In this document: piece by piece, positions 27,072-35,625 of the stretch
Layout of the letters: each line of letters starts with the position of its first letter
Numbering within the stretch: position 1 is the stretch's first letter
DNA from: Bullifex porci
Lineage (GTDB): Bacteria; Spirochaetota; Spirochaetia; Sphaerochaetales; Sphaerochaetaceae
Reading direction: 5' to 3'
Length of the DNA stretch: 52,825 bases
Assembly (NCBI RefSeq): GCF_009695635.1
Contig: NZ_VUNN01000017.1
Span: 1-52,825 of the forward strand
Notes under the pieces: generated by a model
Databases searched by the model: none
Told to the model about the DNA's origin: nothing
The model's input: only the letters and a program-made list of their open reading frames with translations
Position numbers and translations under genes: made by a program

Positions 27072-28406
27072 TCACATGCCCATTTTAGAAAGCATGCTAG
27101 CCTGTAATTTCTTATTTCCAAGAAGCTTCTTCATCATAAGCTTACTCTTTTCAAATTTCTTTAAAAGACGATTAACATCGGCAACGCTAGTTCCACTACC
27201 CTTTGCAATCCTCTTTCTTCTTGATGGGCCAATAATCCTATAGTTTGCTCTTTCAAACTTAGTCATACTCTTAATGATTGCTTTCTCAACCTCAACCTCT
27301 TTAAGATTGATATCCTCCTCACTAATATTACCCTTTGCACCAGGAATCATCTCAATTAGCTTATCAACAGAGCCCATCTTATTCATGTTTTCTAGCTGAT
27401 CAAGATAGTCCTGTAAATCGAAGGTGTTCTTCTGCATCTTCTTTGCAAGACGTTCAGCCTCATCCTTATCGAATGCCTGCTGAGCCTTTTCAACGAGAGA
27501 TACAACATCACCCATTCCAAGGATTCTAGATGCAATTCTATCTGGGTGGAATGCTTCTAAATCCTCACTCTTTTCACCTGTACCGATAAACTTAATTGGC
27601 TTACCAACTACACTCTTTAATGATAGTGCAGCACCACCTCTAGTATCAGAATCGAACTTAGATAGAATAACACCAGAAATTCCAACCTTCTCTTCGAATT
27701 CCTTAGCGATGGTAACGGCATTTTGACCAGTCATTGCATCTGCAACAAATAGTGTTTCATCTGGGTTAACTGCCTTTGCGATATCTTGAATTTCCTTCAT
27801 CAAGGTATCATCAAGGTGCATTCTACCACTTGTATCGATGATGACTGTATCATATAGCTCATGACGAGCTGTCTTAACTGCTTCAGTAGCAACCTTAACA
27901 GGGTTCTTCTCACCAGGTATAGTAAATACTCTTACACCAACCTTTTCGCCGAGAACCTGTAACTGTGTAATAGCAGCAGGTCTAACGAGGTCTGCTGCAA
28001 CTAGCATTACCTTTCTGCCCTCTTTTGTGAGCTTTAATGCTAGCTTATGTGCTGTAGTAGTTTTACCTGAGCCCTGTAAACCCATCATAAGGATAACACT
28101 TGTTGTATCCTTACCCTTTAGCTTTAACTCCTGTCCACTCTCATCGCCTAAAAGGGCAACCATCTTATCATAGACAATCTTAGTAAATTGCTGACCTGGA
28201 TCTACAGATAAAAGAACCTTCTCACCTAGAGCTTCTTCTAGAGTACTGTTGATAAATTTTCTGACAACACGAAGATTAACATCGGCATCCAAAAGAGACA
28301 TCTTAATATCTTCTACTGCATCACGAATGTTTTTTTCTGTTATCTTACCTTTACCCGATAAATTCTTCATTATCGAGGAAAATTTAGTGCTTATATTATC
28401 AAACAT
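27072..28406 (-). CDS. ffh: Signal recognition particle protein Ffh
   Basis: A 444-residue GTPase that targets nascent membrane proteins to FtsY. N domain, then G domain with GLQGSGKTTTAHKLA (G1), DTSGRM (G3), SKFDSDTRGG (G4 region; TKLDG-like form altered to SKFDS), and a methionine-rich M domain (LMMKKLLGNKKLQASMLSKMGM) that binds SRP RNA and signal peptides. SRP RNA is not seen in this window. It heads the ffh-rplS operon, with AAGGAAAGG ahead of the ATG. Confidence 0.96.
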   Translation of the reverse strand: MFDNISTKFSSIMKNLSGKGKITEKNIRDAVEDIKMSLLDADVNLRVVRKFINSTLEEALGEKVLLSVDPGQQFTKIVYDKMVALLGDESGQELKLKGKDTTSVILMMGLQGSGKTTTAHKLALKLTKEGRKVMLVAADLVRPAAITQLQVLGEKVGVRVFTIPGEKNPVKVATEAVKTARHELYDTVIIDTSGRMHLDDTLMKEIQDIAKAVNPDETLFVADAMTGQNAVTIAKEFEEKVGISGVILSKFDSDTRGGAALSLKSVVGKPIKFIGTGEKSEDLEAFHPDRIASRILGMGDVVSLVEKAQQAFDKDEAERLAKKMQKNTFDLQDYLDQLENMNKMGSVDKLIEMIPGAKGNISEEDINLKEVEVEKAIIKSMTKFERANYRIIGPSRRKRIAKGSGTSVADVNRLLKKFEKSKLMMKKLLGNKKLQASMLSKMGM

Positions 28407-28438
28407 GTACCTTTCCTTGGTTATATTGCAACTTTTTA

Positions 28439-28468
28439 TTTATACTAGCTTAGAGGTGTTTTAGTCAA
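28439..28468 (-). promoter_or_regulatory. Promoter of the ffh-rplS operon
   Basis: TTGACT (28468-28463), an 18-base spacer and TATAAA (28444-28439) on the minus strand. The start point would be about 25 bases before the ffh ATG, leaving room for the AAGGAAAGG ribosome site. Confidence 0.6.
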
Positions 28469-28481
28469 TAAGAGTTAGCCA

Positions 28482-31298
28482 TTAAGTTCTTCTACCTTCG
28501 CTATCAAAATCGACTTGGTTATCATTTTCATTTAATATGACAGCCTCCCCCTTAATCCTAGCGAGCTTATAGCTTACAGTTGTTGAAACACCTGCCTCCA
28601 TCTGAGTAACACCTAAGAGAGATGCGGAGCCCATAACTGTATGCTTATTGTGAGTAATAATAATAAACTGACTATCCTTTGCGAAATCCTCTAAAACAGA
28701 TAGGAAGAATCCAATATTCTTATCATCTAGCGCCGCATCAATCTCATCAAGAATACAGAATGGAGATGGCTTTACCATGTAGGTTGCAAACAATAGCGCA
28801 ACAGCTGTCATACTTCTTTCACCACCAGAAAGAAGTGTTAAGCTAATAAGCTTCTTTCCTGGAGGCTGAGCAAAGATATCTATTCCACTTGTTAATACAT
28901 TCTCTGGGTCTTGAAGTGTTATTTCAGCTCTACCACCACCAAATAGACGTCTAAACATCACCTGGAAGTTTTCACTAATTTGCTTATATGTATTTAGGAA
29001 CATCTCCTTAGAGCGTGTCTCAATCTCAGCTAAGACAGTCTCAAGATCATGCTTACTCTTATACATATCATCTAGCTGCTTTTGCAAAAACTCATATCTT
29101 TCCTTAGCACCCTCAAATTCATCAACAGCCATATGGTTGATGTTAGGACCAAGTGTTTGTAGCTGCTTTTTTATTTCAGCAAGCTCATTTTCTAAAAGTA
29201 CCTGCTCACCTAGCTCTGCATCCATTCTATCCTCAAATTCCTTAAGGTTACGAGAATATGTATTATAAAATGATGCATAAAGATTTTGAATTAAATCCTG
29301 AGTGTTATTAATCCATAGCTCATTCTTTTCAATTTCATTATTAAGATAGTTAATCTTATCTATTGTATCGTTTTTCTCTTTTTCCTTACTGCTTAAGGCG
29401 CTATAGCGTTCATTAATCTCATCCTGAAGCTCCTTTAGCTGTTTCTTCAGCTCAATAATTTGATTAAGTAGCTCTGCCTTCTCGCTATCTGCCTGCCTTA
29501 GCTGGTTAGCTGTTGCTTCAATTCTAGAATTAGCGATAGTAATAGCACTTTGACTATCAGCAAAGCTTATCTCCTTTTCATCTATACTTCTCTCTAAATT
29601 ATCCTTAACAGCCTTAAAGGATGAAATACCAGCCTCTACAGAGGCTAATTGTATTTCCATATTCTTAATAGTATCTCTTAGGTTATCAACCTCAACCTCT
29701 AGAGATGCAATTTGACTCTTAAAGGAGACTATTTTCTCTCTACTTCTTACATTTGCATCTCTTAATAAAGCTTCCTTTTCTGAAATCTCTCTTTTCTTTG
29801 TTAATAAGCCATCTGGAGACAAGAAGGAATCAATAAAGGGAGGAATAGTATCCTTATAGCTTAAGAAATCATTCTTAAGCTCTTGAAGAGCTGAAATAAT
29901 ATTTTCAAAGGAAATAATTTTATCAGAAAAGGATGAAATAGATTTTTGTAGCTCTGCTTTTTCCTTTAAATCTCTAATTATCATATCAAGTCTGTCATTA
30001 AAGTTTTTCTCAGCACTACTACGACGCTTAAAGGAGTACTTCTCGCCCATCATCTTATCAAGCTCACTAGCTAGAGAATCAACAACTTCCTTTAGGCTTG
30101 CACCAAGCTTTTCTATTTTCTCTTCATTTTCACTAATTAAATTCTCTTCTGCAGTAACCTTAGCTTTGAAATCATCAATTAGCTTTAAGTCATCAGAAAG
30201 CATTAAATTAGCACGCTTAACCTGCCTTTGGCTCTCCTCAAGAATTTGATGCTTTTCATCAAGCTCAGCTTGCATTCTTTCTAATTCACTTTTATCTCTA
30301 TCGAGGGAGGACTTAATACTCTCTGCTCTATTTTCAGCCTCCTTCTTAGCATTTATATAATCACGATAGGTACTTTCTAAAAATGCTATTTTATCATTAC
30401 GACTATTTACAGCCTCTTCATTTCTATTAATTGCATATTGAAGAGAATGAGATTTCTGGCTCTCACTCTGCATCCTAGCCTGCTCCTCTTCAATATTAAC
30501 TCTAAAGCTCTCAAGAGATGACTTTAGAGCTTCAACCTGTGCTGCTAAGCTTTTATTTCTTTCACTTCTCATATCCTTCAAAGCTAAATAGGTCTTTAGC
30601 TTTGAATAGTGAATATCAACATCAACACTAAGCTGTCTTTTAACTAATTCATTATAGCTCTTAGCCTTCTCAGCTTGAGTCTTTAACGATTCATAGCTTC
30701 TCTTTTCAACCTTCATCAGGCTCTCTGCTTGGTTGATATTCTCATCTGTTCTCTCAATCTTCTTTGAAGCCTCATTACACTCCATCTTAAAGCGAGAAAT
30801 ACCTGCAGCCTCTTCAAAAATATATCTTCTATCCTCAGGGCGCTGAGATAGAATTTGGTCGATCTTACCCTGTTCTAGGATAGAATAGGCACTCTTTCCA
30901 ACACCGGTATCAAAAAAGAGCTCTCTAATATTTTTTAATAGACATCTATTTTTATTTATATAGTATTCGCTTTCACCACTTCTAAAAACACGTCTTTTGA
31001 TCTCAACCTCTGTAAGATCTGTTGGAAGATTTCTTTCACTATTATCGATAGTAAGAGCAACCTCTGCATATTGCAGTGGTTTTCTTTTATCTGTTCCATT
31101 AAAAATTACATCCTCCATTCTGCCAGCTCTTAGAGTCTTTGTTGATTGCTCACCTAAAACCCACTTAATGGAATCAACGATATTTGATTTTCCACATCCA
31201 TTTGGTCCAAGGAGCGAAGTAATTCCATCGGCAAAATCTATATGTGTTTTATCTGCAAAGCTTTTAAAGCCTACAATATCAAGACATTTTAAAAACAA
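28482..31298 (-). CDS. smc: Chromosome segregation ATPase SMC, short form
   Basis: A 938-residue SMC protein (B. subtilis form is about 1190). Head parts are normal: Walker A GPNGCGKSN (31-39), the SQRPEDRRYIFEEAAGISRF lobe (about 151-170), signature LSGGERSM (823-830), Walker B FCILDE (847-852). Two coiled-coil arms flank a short midpoint segment (about 482-505, YKDTIPPFIDSFLSPDG), where a normal SMC would have a hinge of about 120 residues. The start is TTG at 31298 with AAGGAG upstream. ScpA and ScpB are encoded at 7977-9472. It diverges from rnhB. Confidence 0.93.
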   Translation of the reverse strand: MFLKCLDIVGFKSFADKTHIDFADGITSLLGPNGCGKSNIVDSIKWVLGEQSTKTLRAGRMEDVIFNGTDKRKPLQYAEVALTIDNSERNLPTDLTEVEIKRRVFRSGESEYYINKNRCLLKNIRELFFDTGVGKSAYSILEQGKIDQILSQRPEDRRYIFEEAAGISRFKMECNEASKKIERTDENINQAESLMKVEKRSYESLKTQAEKAKSYNELVKRQLSVDVDIHYSKLKTYLALKDMRSERNKSLAAQVEALKSSLESFRVNIEEEQARMQSESQKSHSLQYAINRNEEAVNSRNDKIAFLESTYRDYINAKKEAENRAESIKSSLDRDKSELERMQAELDEKHQILEESQRQVKRANLMLSDDLKLIDDFKAKVTAEENLISENEEKIEKLGASLKEVVDSLASELDKMMGEKYSFKRRSSAEKNFNDRLDMIIRDLKEKAELQKSISSFSDKIISFENIISALQELKNDFLSYKDTIPPFIDSFLSPDGLLTKKREISEKEALLRDANVRSREKIVSFKSQIASLEVEVDNLRDTIKNMEIQLASVEAGISSFKAVKDNLERSIDEKEISFADSQSAITIANSRIEATANQLRQADSEKAELLNQIIELKKQLKELQDEINERYSALSSKEKEKNDTIDKINYLNNEIEKNELWINNTQDLIQNLYASFYNTYSRNLKEFEDRMDAELGEQVLLENELAEIKKQLQTLGPNINHMAVDEFEGAKERYEFLQKQLDDMYKSKHDLETVLAEIETRSKEMFLNTYKQISENFQVMFRRLFGGGRAEITLQDPENVLTSGIDIFAQPPGKKLISLTLLSGGERSMTAVALLFATYMVKPSPFCILDEIDAALDDKNIGFFLSVLEDFAKDSQFIIITHNKHTVMGSASLLGVTQMEAGVSTTVSYKLARIKGEAVILNENDNQVDFDSEGRRT

Positions 31299-31312
31299 AT
31301 TTAAAGCTCTCC

Positions 31313-31349
31313 TTGACTATCTATCGAGATAAAATTTAACATTTTTGAA
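31313..31349 (+). promoter_or_regulatory. Promoter giving a leaderless rnhB transcript
   Basis: TTGACT (31313-31318), an 18-base spacer and TAACAT (31337-31342) on the plus strand. Seven bases separate it from the rnhB ATG at 31350, so transcription should start at or just before the start codon. The -35 box lies only 15 bases from the divergent smc start codon. Confidence 0.5.
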
Positions 31350-31991
31350 ATGGAAATGGAAGAATTATTCTCTTTTAATGAGGTGTTAACAATTTGTGGG
31401 ACAGATGAAGCAGGTAGAGGTCCTTTAGCAGGACCTGTAACAGCCGCTGCTGTAGTTTTGCCAAAGGATTTTCCATTTGAAATTTTAGCTGATAGCAAAA
31501 AATTATCTCATAATAAATTAATTGAAGCAGAAAAGGTAATAAGAGAAAAAGCAGTAGCATTTTCAATCTCATTTATTTCTAATGAAGAAATAGATGAAAT
31601 AAATATTTTAAATGCAGCATTAAAGGCTATGGCAAACTCCTATAAAGAGGTTAATAAAATAATTCATGTCGATAAGCTAATGGTCGATGGAAATCGTTCC
31701 CCTAGAAAGTTTATTGAGGATTCAAGCCTTGCTATTGAAACTGTTGTTAAGGGTGACTCAAAGATTCATGAGATAATGGCTGCAAGTATATTAGCTAAAA
31801 CTGCTAGAGATAGATTTATGGAATCACTTGATAAGGAATATCCTCAATATGGATTTTCTAAAAATAAAGGATATCCATCTAAAGAGCATCAAGAGGCGAT
31901 AATCAAATATGGATTATCGCCTTATCATAGAAAAACCTTTCATCTAAAGAATGTAAAAATTAAAGAAGAGCAAGACTTATTCCCATTATAA
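31350..31991 (+). CDS. rnhB: Ribonuclease HII
   Basis: A 213-residue enzyme that cuts RNA in RNA-DNA hybrids and removes single ribonucleotides from DNA. Motif 1 is CGTDEAGRGPLAGPV (catalytic D and E, residues about 16-30); HVDKLMVDG holds the next Asp; HEIMAAASILAKTARD-like segment (here IMAASILAKTARD) holds the fourth. No ribosome site; a leaderless start is proposed at the first ATG, with a second in-frame ATG two codons later. Its last 32 bases overlap the convergent zupT gene. Confidence 0.94.
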   Translation: MEMEELFSFNEVLTICGTDEAGRGPLAGPVTAAAVVLPKDFPFEILADSKKLSHNKLIEAEKVIREKAVAFSISFISNEEIDEINILNAALKAMANSYKEVNKIIHVDKLMVDGNRSPRKFIEDSSLAIETVVKGDSKIHEIMAASILAKTARDRFMESLDKEYPQYGFSKNKGYPSKEHQEAIIKYGLSPYHRKTFHLKNVKIKEEQDLFPL

Positions 31992-32718
31992 GCATTCCTA
32001 GAATAACACCCCATATTACTAGATGGTGTCTTCCATAGGTTTCTGCTGTTGGTAGGATTTCATCAAATGACAGATAAATCATTATACCTGCAACAGCTGC
32101 ATATACATATGATAATACACTAGATGGGAAAATAGTTTTTATTAAAATGAAACCAAGTAAGGCTCCAAGTGGCTCTGCAAGTCCTGAGAATAAGCTCATC
32201 ATAAAGGCTTTACGCTTTGCTCCAGTTGCATGGTAAATTGGAGCTGCAACAGTAATACCTTCAGGAATATTATGTAGTGCAATAGCGATTGCAATAGAAA
32301 TACCCTGTGCAGGATCCTCATACGCAGATAAGAAGGTAGCTAAGCCCTCAGGGAAGTTATGGATTGCAATAACTAAAGCTGAGAATAGTCCCATCTTTTG
32401 TAGTGAAAATTCTGTTCCAAATTCATGTGGATTTTCATTTTCTGGAATTGCTTTATCGATTAAAGCAATAAATAACATTCCTAAGAAAAAGCACGCTAGA
32501 GCTATTATGCCAGATACTCTTGGAGAAAAGGAGTTTTCAAGCAAGGAAATACTCTCTGGTAGAATTTCCATAAAGGATACATATACCATTACACCTGCAG
32601 AAAGACCAAGGCTAAAGCATAAAAAGGAGGATGAAACCTTCTTCTGAAATAGAGGCATTAAGCCACCTATTGCAGTTGATAGACCTGCTAAAAGCGATAA
32701 AATAAATGCGTACGTCAT
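31960..32718 (-). CDS. zupT: ZIP-family zinc transporter
   Basis: A 252-residue inner-membrane protein with eight predicted helices that brings in zinc and related divalent cations. Helix 4 has HNFPEGLATFL and helix 5 has HNIPEGITVAAPIY, the paired metal-binding motifs of ZupT/ZIP proteins. It starts 18 bases after the PUR gene stop. No ribosome site is seen, and a hairpin spans the junction (32728-32757), so it may rely on translational coupling. Confidence 0.9.
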   Translation of the reverse strand: MTYAFILSLLAGLSTAIGGLMPLFQKKVSSSFLCFSLGLSAGVMVYVSFMEILPESISLLENSFSPRVSGIIALACFFLGMLFIALIDKAIPENENPHEFGTEFSLQKMGLFSALVIAIHNFPEGLATFLSAYEDPAQGISIAIAIALHNIPEGITVAAPIYHATGAKRKAFMMSLFSGLAEPLGALLGFILIKTIFPSSVLSYVYAAVAGIMIYLSFDEILPTAETYGRHHLVIWGVILGMLIMGISLALL

Positions 32719-32727
32719 AAAATAGCA

Positions 32728-32757
32728 AAGAGAGGTTTACTCTTCGTCACCTCTCTT
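32728..32757 (-). terminator. Hairpin between the PUR gene and zupT
   Basis: A 9-bp stem AAGAGAGGT / ACCTCTCTT (32728-32736 with 32749-32757), a 12-base loop and a weakly T-rich tail on the minus strand that runs into the zupT start. It covers the last codons of the PUR gene. It could attenuate zupT or mark a transcript end. Confidence 0.45.
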
Positions 32758-32997
32758 AACACTCTTTTTTGCATGAAGCTTTAAATAATCTAAAGACTTT
32801 TGCATCTCTTTGATAAATTCTCCAATGTCCTCTTGATAAACAAGAACTGATTGTCTTAAGAATTTTCCGTTTTCAGTTGGCTTGCTCTCTACAATATTTA
32901 AGTAGAGGTCACCATATAGATTTTCCTTTACATTGAAAAAGTATGTTCTATCTCCAGTAACACACTTTGAGGAAAAATGTTCACCACGCTGTCCCAT
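32737..32997 (-). CDS. PUR-alpha-like nucleic-acid-binding protein
   Basis: An 86-residue protein with one PUR repeat: RTYFFNVKENLYGDLYLNIVE, and a C-terminal helix (DIGEFIKEMQKSLDYLKL). This matches the PUR-alpha/DUF3276 family found in spirochaetes and Bacteroidetes; the Borrelia relative BpuR is a dimeric DNA- and RNA-binding regulator. AAGGAAGG lies nine bases before the ATG. It lies directly after the tRNA-Gly gene on the same strand, with only the tRNA's T-run between, so it may be partly read through from the tRNA promoter. Confidence 0.85.
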   Translation of the reverse strand: MGQRGEHFSSKCVTGDRTYFFNVKENLYGDLYLNIVESKPTENGKFLRQSVLVYQEDIGEFIKEMQKSLDYLKLHAKKSVKRGDEE

Positions 32998-33028
32998 ATT
33001 ATAAGACCTTCCTTTAGATATAAAAAAA

Positions 33029-33100
<72 letters not shown>

Positions 33101-33113
33101 GCTACGAGTAAAG

Positions 33114-33142
33114 AAAATACTCTAATTCTCGATTAATGTCAA
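33114..33142 (-). promoter_or_regulatory. Promoter of tRNA-Gly
   Basis: TTGACA (33142-33137), exactly 17 bases, then TATTTT (33119-33114) on the minus strand, 13 bases before the tRNA 5' end. The region around the -10 (TTAGAGTATTTTCTTT) closely matches that of tRNA-Thr. Confidence 0.75.
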
Positions 33143-33147
33143 CAATA

Positions 33148-33186
33148 CTGGCAAAAAAAATCTCATTTGCTTATACTTTACCAATC
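33148..33186 (+). promoter_or_regulatory. Promoter giving a near-leaderless M29-like transcript
   Basis: CTGGCA (33148-33153), an 18-base spacer and TATACT (33172-33177), ending nine bases before the ATG at 33187. The predicted leader is about three bases. No Shine-Dalgarno sequence is present. The promoter lies back to back with that of tRNA-Gly. Confidence 0.45.
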
Positions 33187-34347
33187 ATGAATAACATTGA
33201 GCAAAAATATGCAGAATTCATTTTAAATGAAGAATTAAGAATTGAAGGTGGTGAAAAGCTTACAATTAACGCCAATGAAGAAACAATAGCCTTTGCACAT
33301 TTACTTGCACATATGGCAGCTGAAAAGACAGGTGTAAATGTACAAATTGTTTTTATTGATCACGGTAAGGTTGAATCTGTTGATGAAATAGAACCAGACT
33401 TTCAGGAAAAGGCAAGTGGTAAGGTTTGTATGCTCCACCTAGCCTCCTTCCCTAGCTTCTCACCTCTTAATGATGAAAATAAAGAGCTAAGTGCTAAGGA
33501 GCTTGGAGAGTATAGAGTTATAAGCGAGCCAGTAATCGCAGGAAGAAGAGTCGCAGTACCTTGGGCTATTTGCTATGTACCAACTCCAGCTTGGGCAGAG
33601 TTTGTTTTTGGTCCAGGAGCTACTACAGACTCCTTGTGGCTTTTACTTTCCGATATATTAAAGCTTGATAGCGAAGATAATTCACTAAGAATGCAGCATC
33701 AAATATTAAAAAATAGATGCGCAAAGCTAAATAATGCAAATATTACTCAACTAATTTTAAAGAGTAATAGCTGTGACCTAAAGCTTGATATCAACCAGGA
33801 ATTACACCTAGCAACAACCTCAACAATGCTTTCATCTGGAAGATTATTCTACCCTACAGCACCTTGCGAGGAAGTAATAATTCCACTTTCAAAGCATAGT
33901 GGCTCTGGTAAATTTATAACTACATACCCATTTAGACTCTTCGATAGAGTATTTAGCTCAGCAGAGGTTTCTATTGAAAATGGTAAAGTAGTATCATTTA
34001 AGGTTGAGGATGGAACAACTCATATAACAAAGTATTTAAGCATCGATGAAGAGAGTAAATGCTTAAGTGAGCTTATACTTTGTGATGGCTACACTCCTTC
34101 CTCAAAGCTAGAGGTTTCAACTGGTATTCCAATGCTTGATAGAATGCGCACTACCTCCTTAGTCTTAGGAGGAATTACACCAGATACACTTCAAGCTGAG
34201 AGCGATGAGGATATAGATAAAACAATTATAAATAATTCCTTTGTTCGTTTAGAGCTTCCATTAGGTTCAAAGGATTTATCTATTCAAGGTATTACAGAAT
34301 TTGGTGAGATTATAGATATCATGGAGGATGGTATAATACTATTCTAG
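33187..34347 (+). CDS. M29 aminopeptidase homologue, probably inactive
   Basis: A 386-residue relative of M29 metallo-aminopeptidases (AmpS/PepS/aminopeptidase T). The fold pieces match the neighbouring paralogue along the length (for example VPTPAWAEFVFG against VPGPKWAKQLLG). Of the metal and catalytic ligands, two glutamates remain (E229 and E295), but the first histidine is replaced by S324, the tyrosine by I330, and the H-x-D pair by R354-L-E356. It is therefore probably a pseudo-enzyme, perhaps a partner of the intact copy downstream. ATG 33187 is chosen over 33136, because the promoter overlaps the longer start and the homologous region begins at MNNIEQKYAEF. The next gene follows after eight bases. 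Confidence 0.8.
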   Translation: MNNIEQKYAEFILNEELRIEGGEKLTINANEETIAFAHLLAHMAAEKTGVNVQIVFIDHGKVESVDEIEPDFQEKASGKVCMLHLASFPSFSPLNDENKELSAKELGEYRVISEPVIAGRRVAVPWAICYVPTPAWAEFVFGPGATTDSLWLLLSDILKLDSEDNSLRMQHQILKNRCAKLNNANITQLILKSNSCDLKLDINQELHLATTSTMLSSGRLFYPTAPCEEVIIPLSKHSGSGKFITTYPFRLFDRVFSSAEVSIENGKVVSFKVEDGTTHITKYLSIDEESKCLSELILCDGYTPSSKLEVSTGIPMLDRMRTTSLVLGGITPDTLQAESDEDIDKTIINNSFVRLELPLGSKDLSIQGITEFGEIIDIMEDGIILF

Positions 34348-34355
34348 GAGGAAAT

Positions 34356-35579
34356 ATGAACAAAAACTATTCAGATAAATTAAATGAGCTAGTATTAACT
34401 AAGGGTGTGTGCTTAAAAAAGGGAGAAAAGCTTTGTATTAATACCTCCCCTTCCTGCTATAGCTATGCACAGGCTATGGCAAAGCGTGCATATGAGCTTG
34501 GAGCTAAATATGTAATTATTAATATTAATGATGGTGATTTAGATTCCTTTAGAACATTAGTTCAAGATAGCGATGAGGTGTCATTTGTTCCAGATTTCTA
34601 TAGATACAATGCTATGGAAAGAGCTAAGGATAGCTACGTTAACGTTCGCTTAGATAGTAATGAGGATAGAATTGGACAAACTCAAGGTGATAGCGATAAG
34701 CTAGCTAAGCTTAATATGTCCTTTAGAAAAGCTGGTAAGGTCGCAAGTGATAGATATATGTCAAATGAGCTTGCTTGGTGCGTATCCTGTGTCCCTGGTC
34801 CAAAGTGGGCAAAGCAGCTTCTTGGTGAAAATGCAACAGAGGATGATTTAGCTAATGTACTAGGAAAGATACTACTCTTTGATAATGAGAATTATCTCTC
34901 AGCCTGGGATGAATTTGATAAAAAGGTTAAAGAGAGAAGAGAAAAGCTAAACTCATTAAATATTGTAAAGCTACACTATAAATCCTCAATTACAGATTTT
35001 ACTATTAGCTTAACAAGCGATGCTCATTTTGAGGGTGGCGCATCAATTTGTGATGATGGTAAGGTCTTCTTCCCTAATCTTCCAACAGAGGAGCTATTTA
35101 CTACTCCTGATATGTACTCTGCAGATGGATATATTACAACAACTAGACCTGTAAATGTATTAGGTCAGCCTACAAAAGCAATTACATTTACATTTAAAGA
35201 AGGAAGAGTTGTTGATGTTAAAGCTGAGGAAGGCTTAGAGATTATCAAAAAGTATTTAGCAATAGATGAAGGTGCTTCAAGGATTGGAGAGGTTGCTTTA
35301 GTTGATAACAATTCACCAATTAGTAAAACTAATTTAATCTTTAATTCAATATTAATCGATGAAAATGCATCATGTCATATAGCCTTAGGAGCAGGATATC
35401 CTGAGTGTATTAGTGGAAGTAGTAGTGCTAAAACAGATGAGGAGCTACATGAGTTAAAGATAAATACTTCATTGATGCATACAGACTTTATGGTAGGAAG
35501 TAGTGACCTAACAATTACAGCTACTACAAGTGATAATAAAGAGGTTGTAATTATGGAAAACGGCTCCTTTACTCTCTAA
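34356..35579 (+). CDS. M29-family aminopeptidase
   Basis: A 407-residue metallo-aminopeptidase that removes N-terminal residues from peptides using two metal ions, in the cytoplasm. The ligands expected from aminopeptidase T (E250, E316, H345, H376, D378) are found at E246, E312, H341, H375 and D377, and the catalytic tyrosine at Y348 (CHIALGAGY; MHTDFMVGSSD). GGAGG precedes the ATG. Eight bases separate it from its ligand-less paralogue, so the two are co-expressed. A terminator follows. Confidence 0.9.
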   Translation: MNKNYSDKLNELVLTKGVCLKKGEKLCINTSPSCYSYAQAMAKRAYELGAKYVIININDGDLDSFRTLVQDSDEVSFVPDFYRYNAMERAKDSYVNVRLDSNEDRIGQTQGDSDKLAKLNMSFRKAGKVASDRYMSNELAWCVSCVPGPKWAKQLLGENATEDDLANVLGKILLFDNENYLSAWDEFDKKVKERREKLNSLNIVKLHYKSSITDFTISLTSDAHFEGGASICDDGKVFFPNLPTEELFTTPDMYSADGYITTTRPVNVLGQPTKAITFTFKEGRVVDVKAEEGLEIIKKYLAIDEGASRIGEVALVDNNSPISKTNLIFNSILIDENASCHIALGAGYPECISGSSSAKTDEELHELKINTSLMHTDFMVGSSDLTITATTSDNKEVVIMENGSFTL

Positions 35580-35586
35580 AATTATT

Positions 35587-35625
35587 AAGTCTTCCAAGCA
35601 TGATAGTTTGGAAGACTTATTTTTA
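35587..35625 (+). terminator. Terminator of the M29 gene pair
   Basis: An 11-bp stem AAGTCTTCCAA / TTGGAAGACTT (35587-35597 with 35608-35618), a 10-base loop and ATTTTTAATTT. It may also serve coaX from the other side. Confidence 0.8.
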
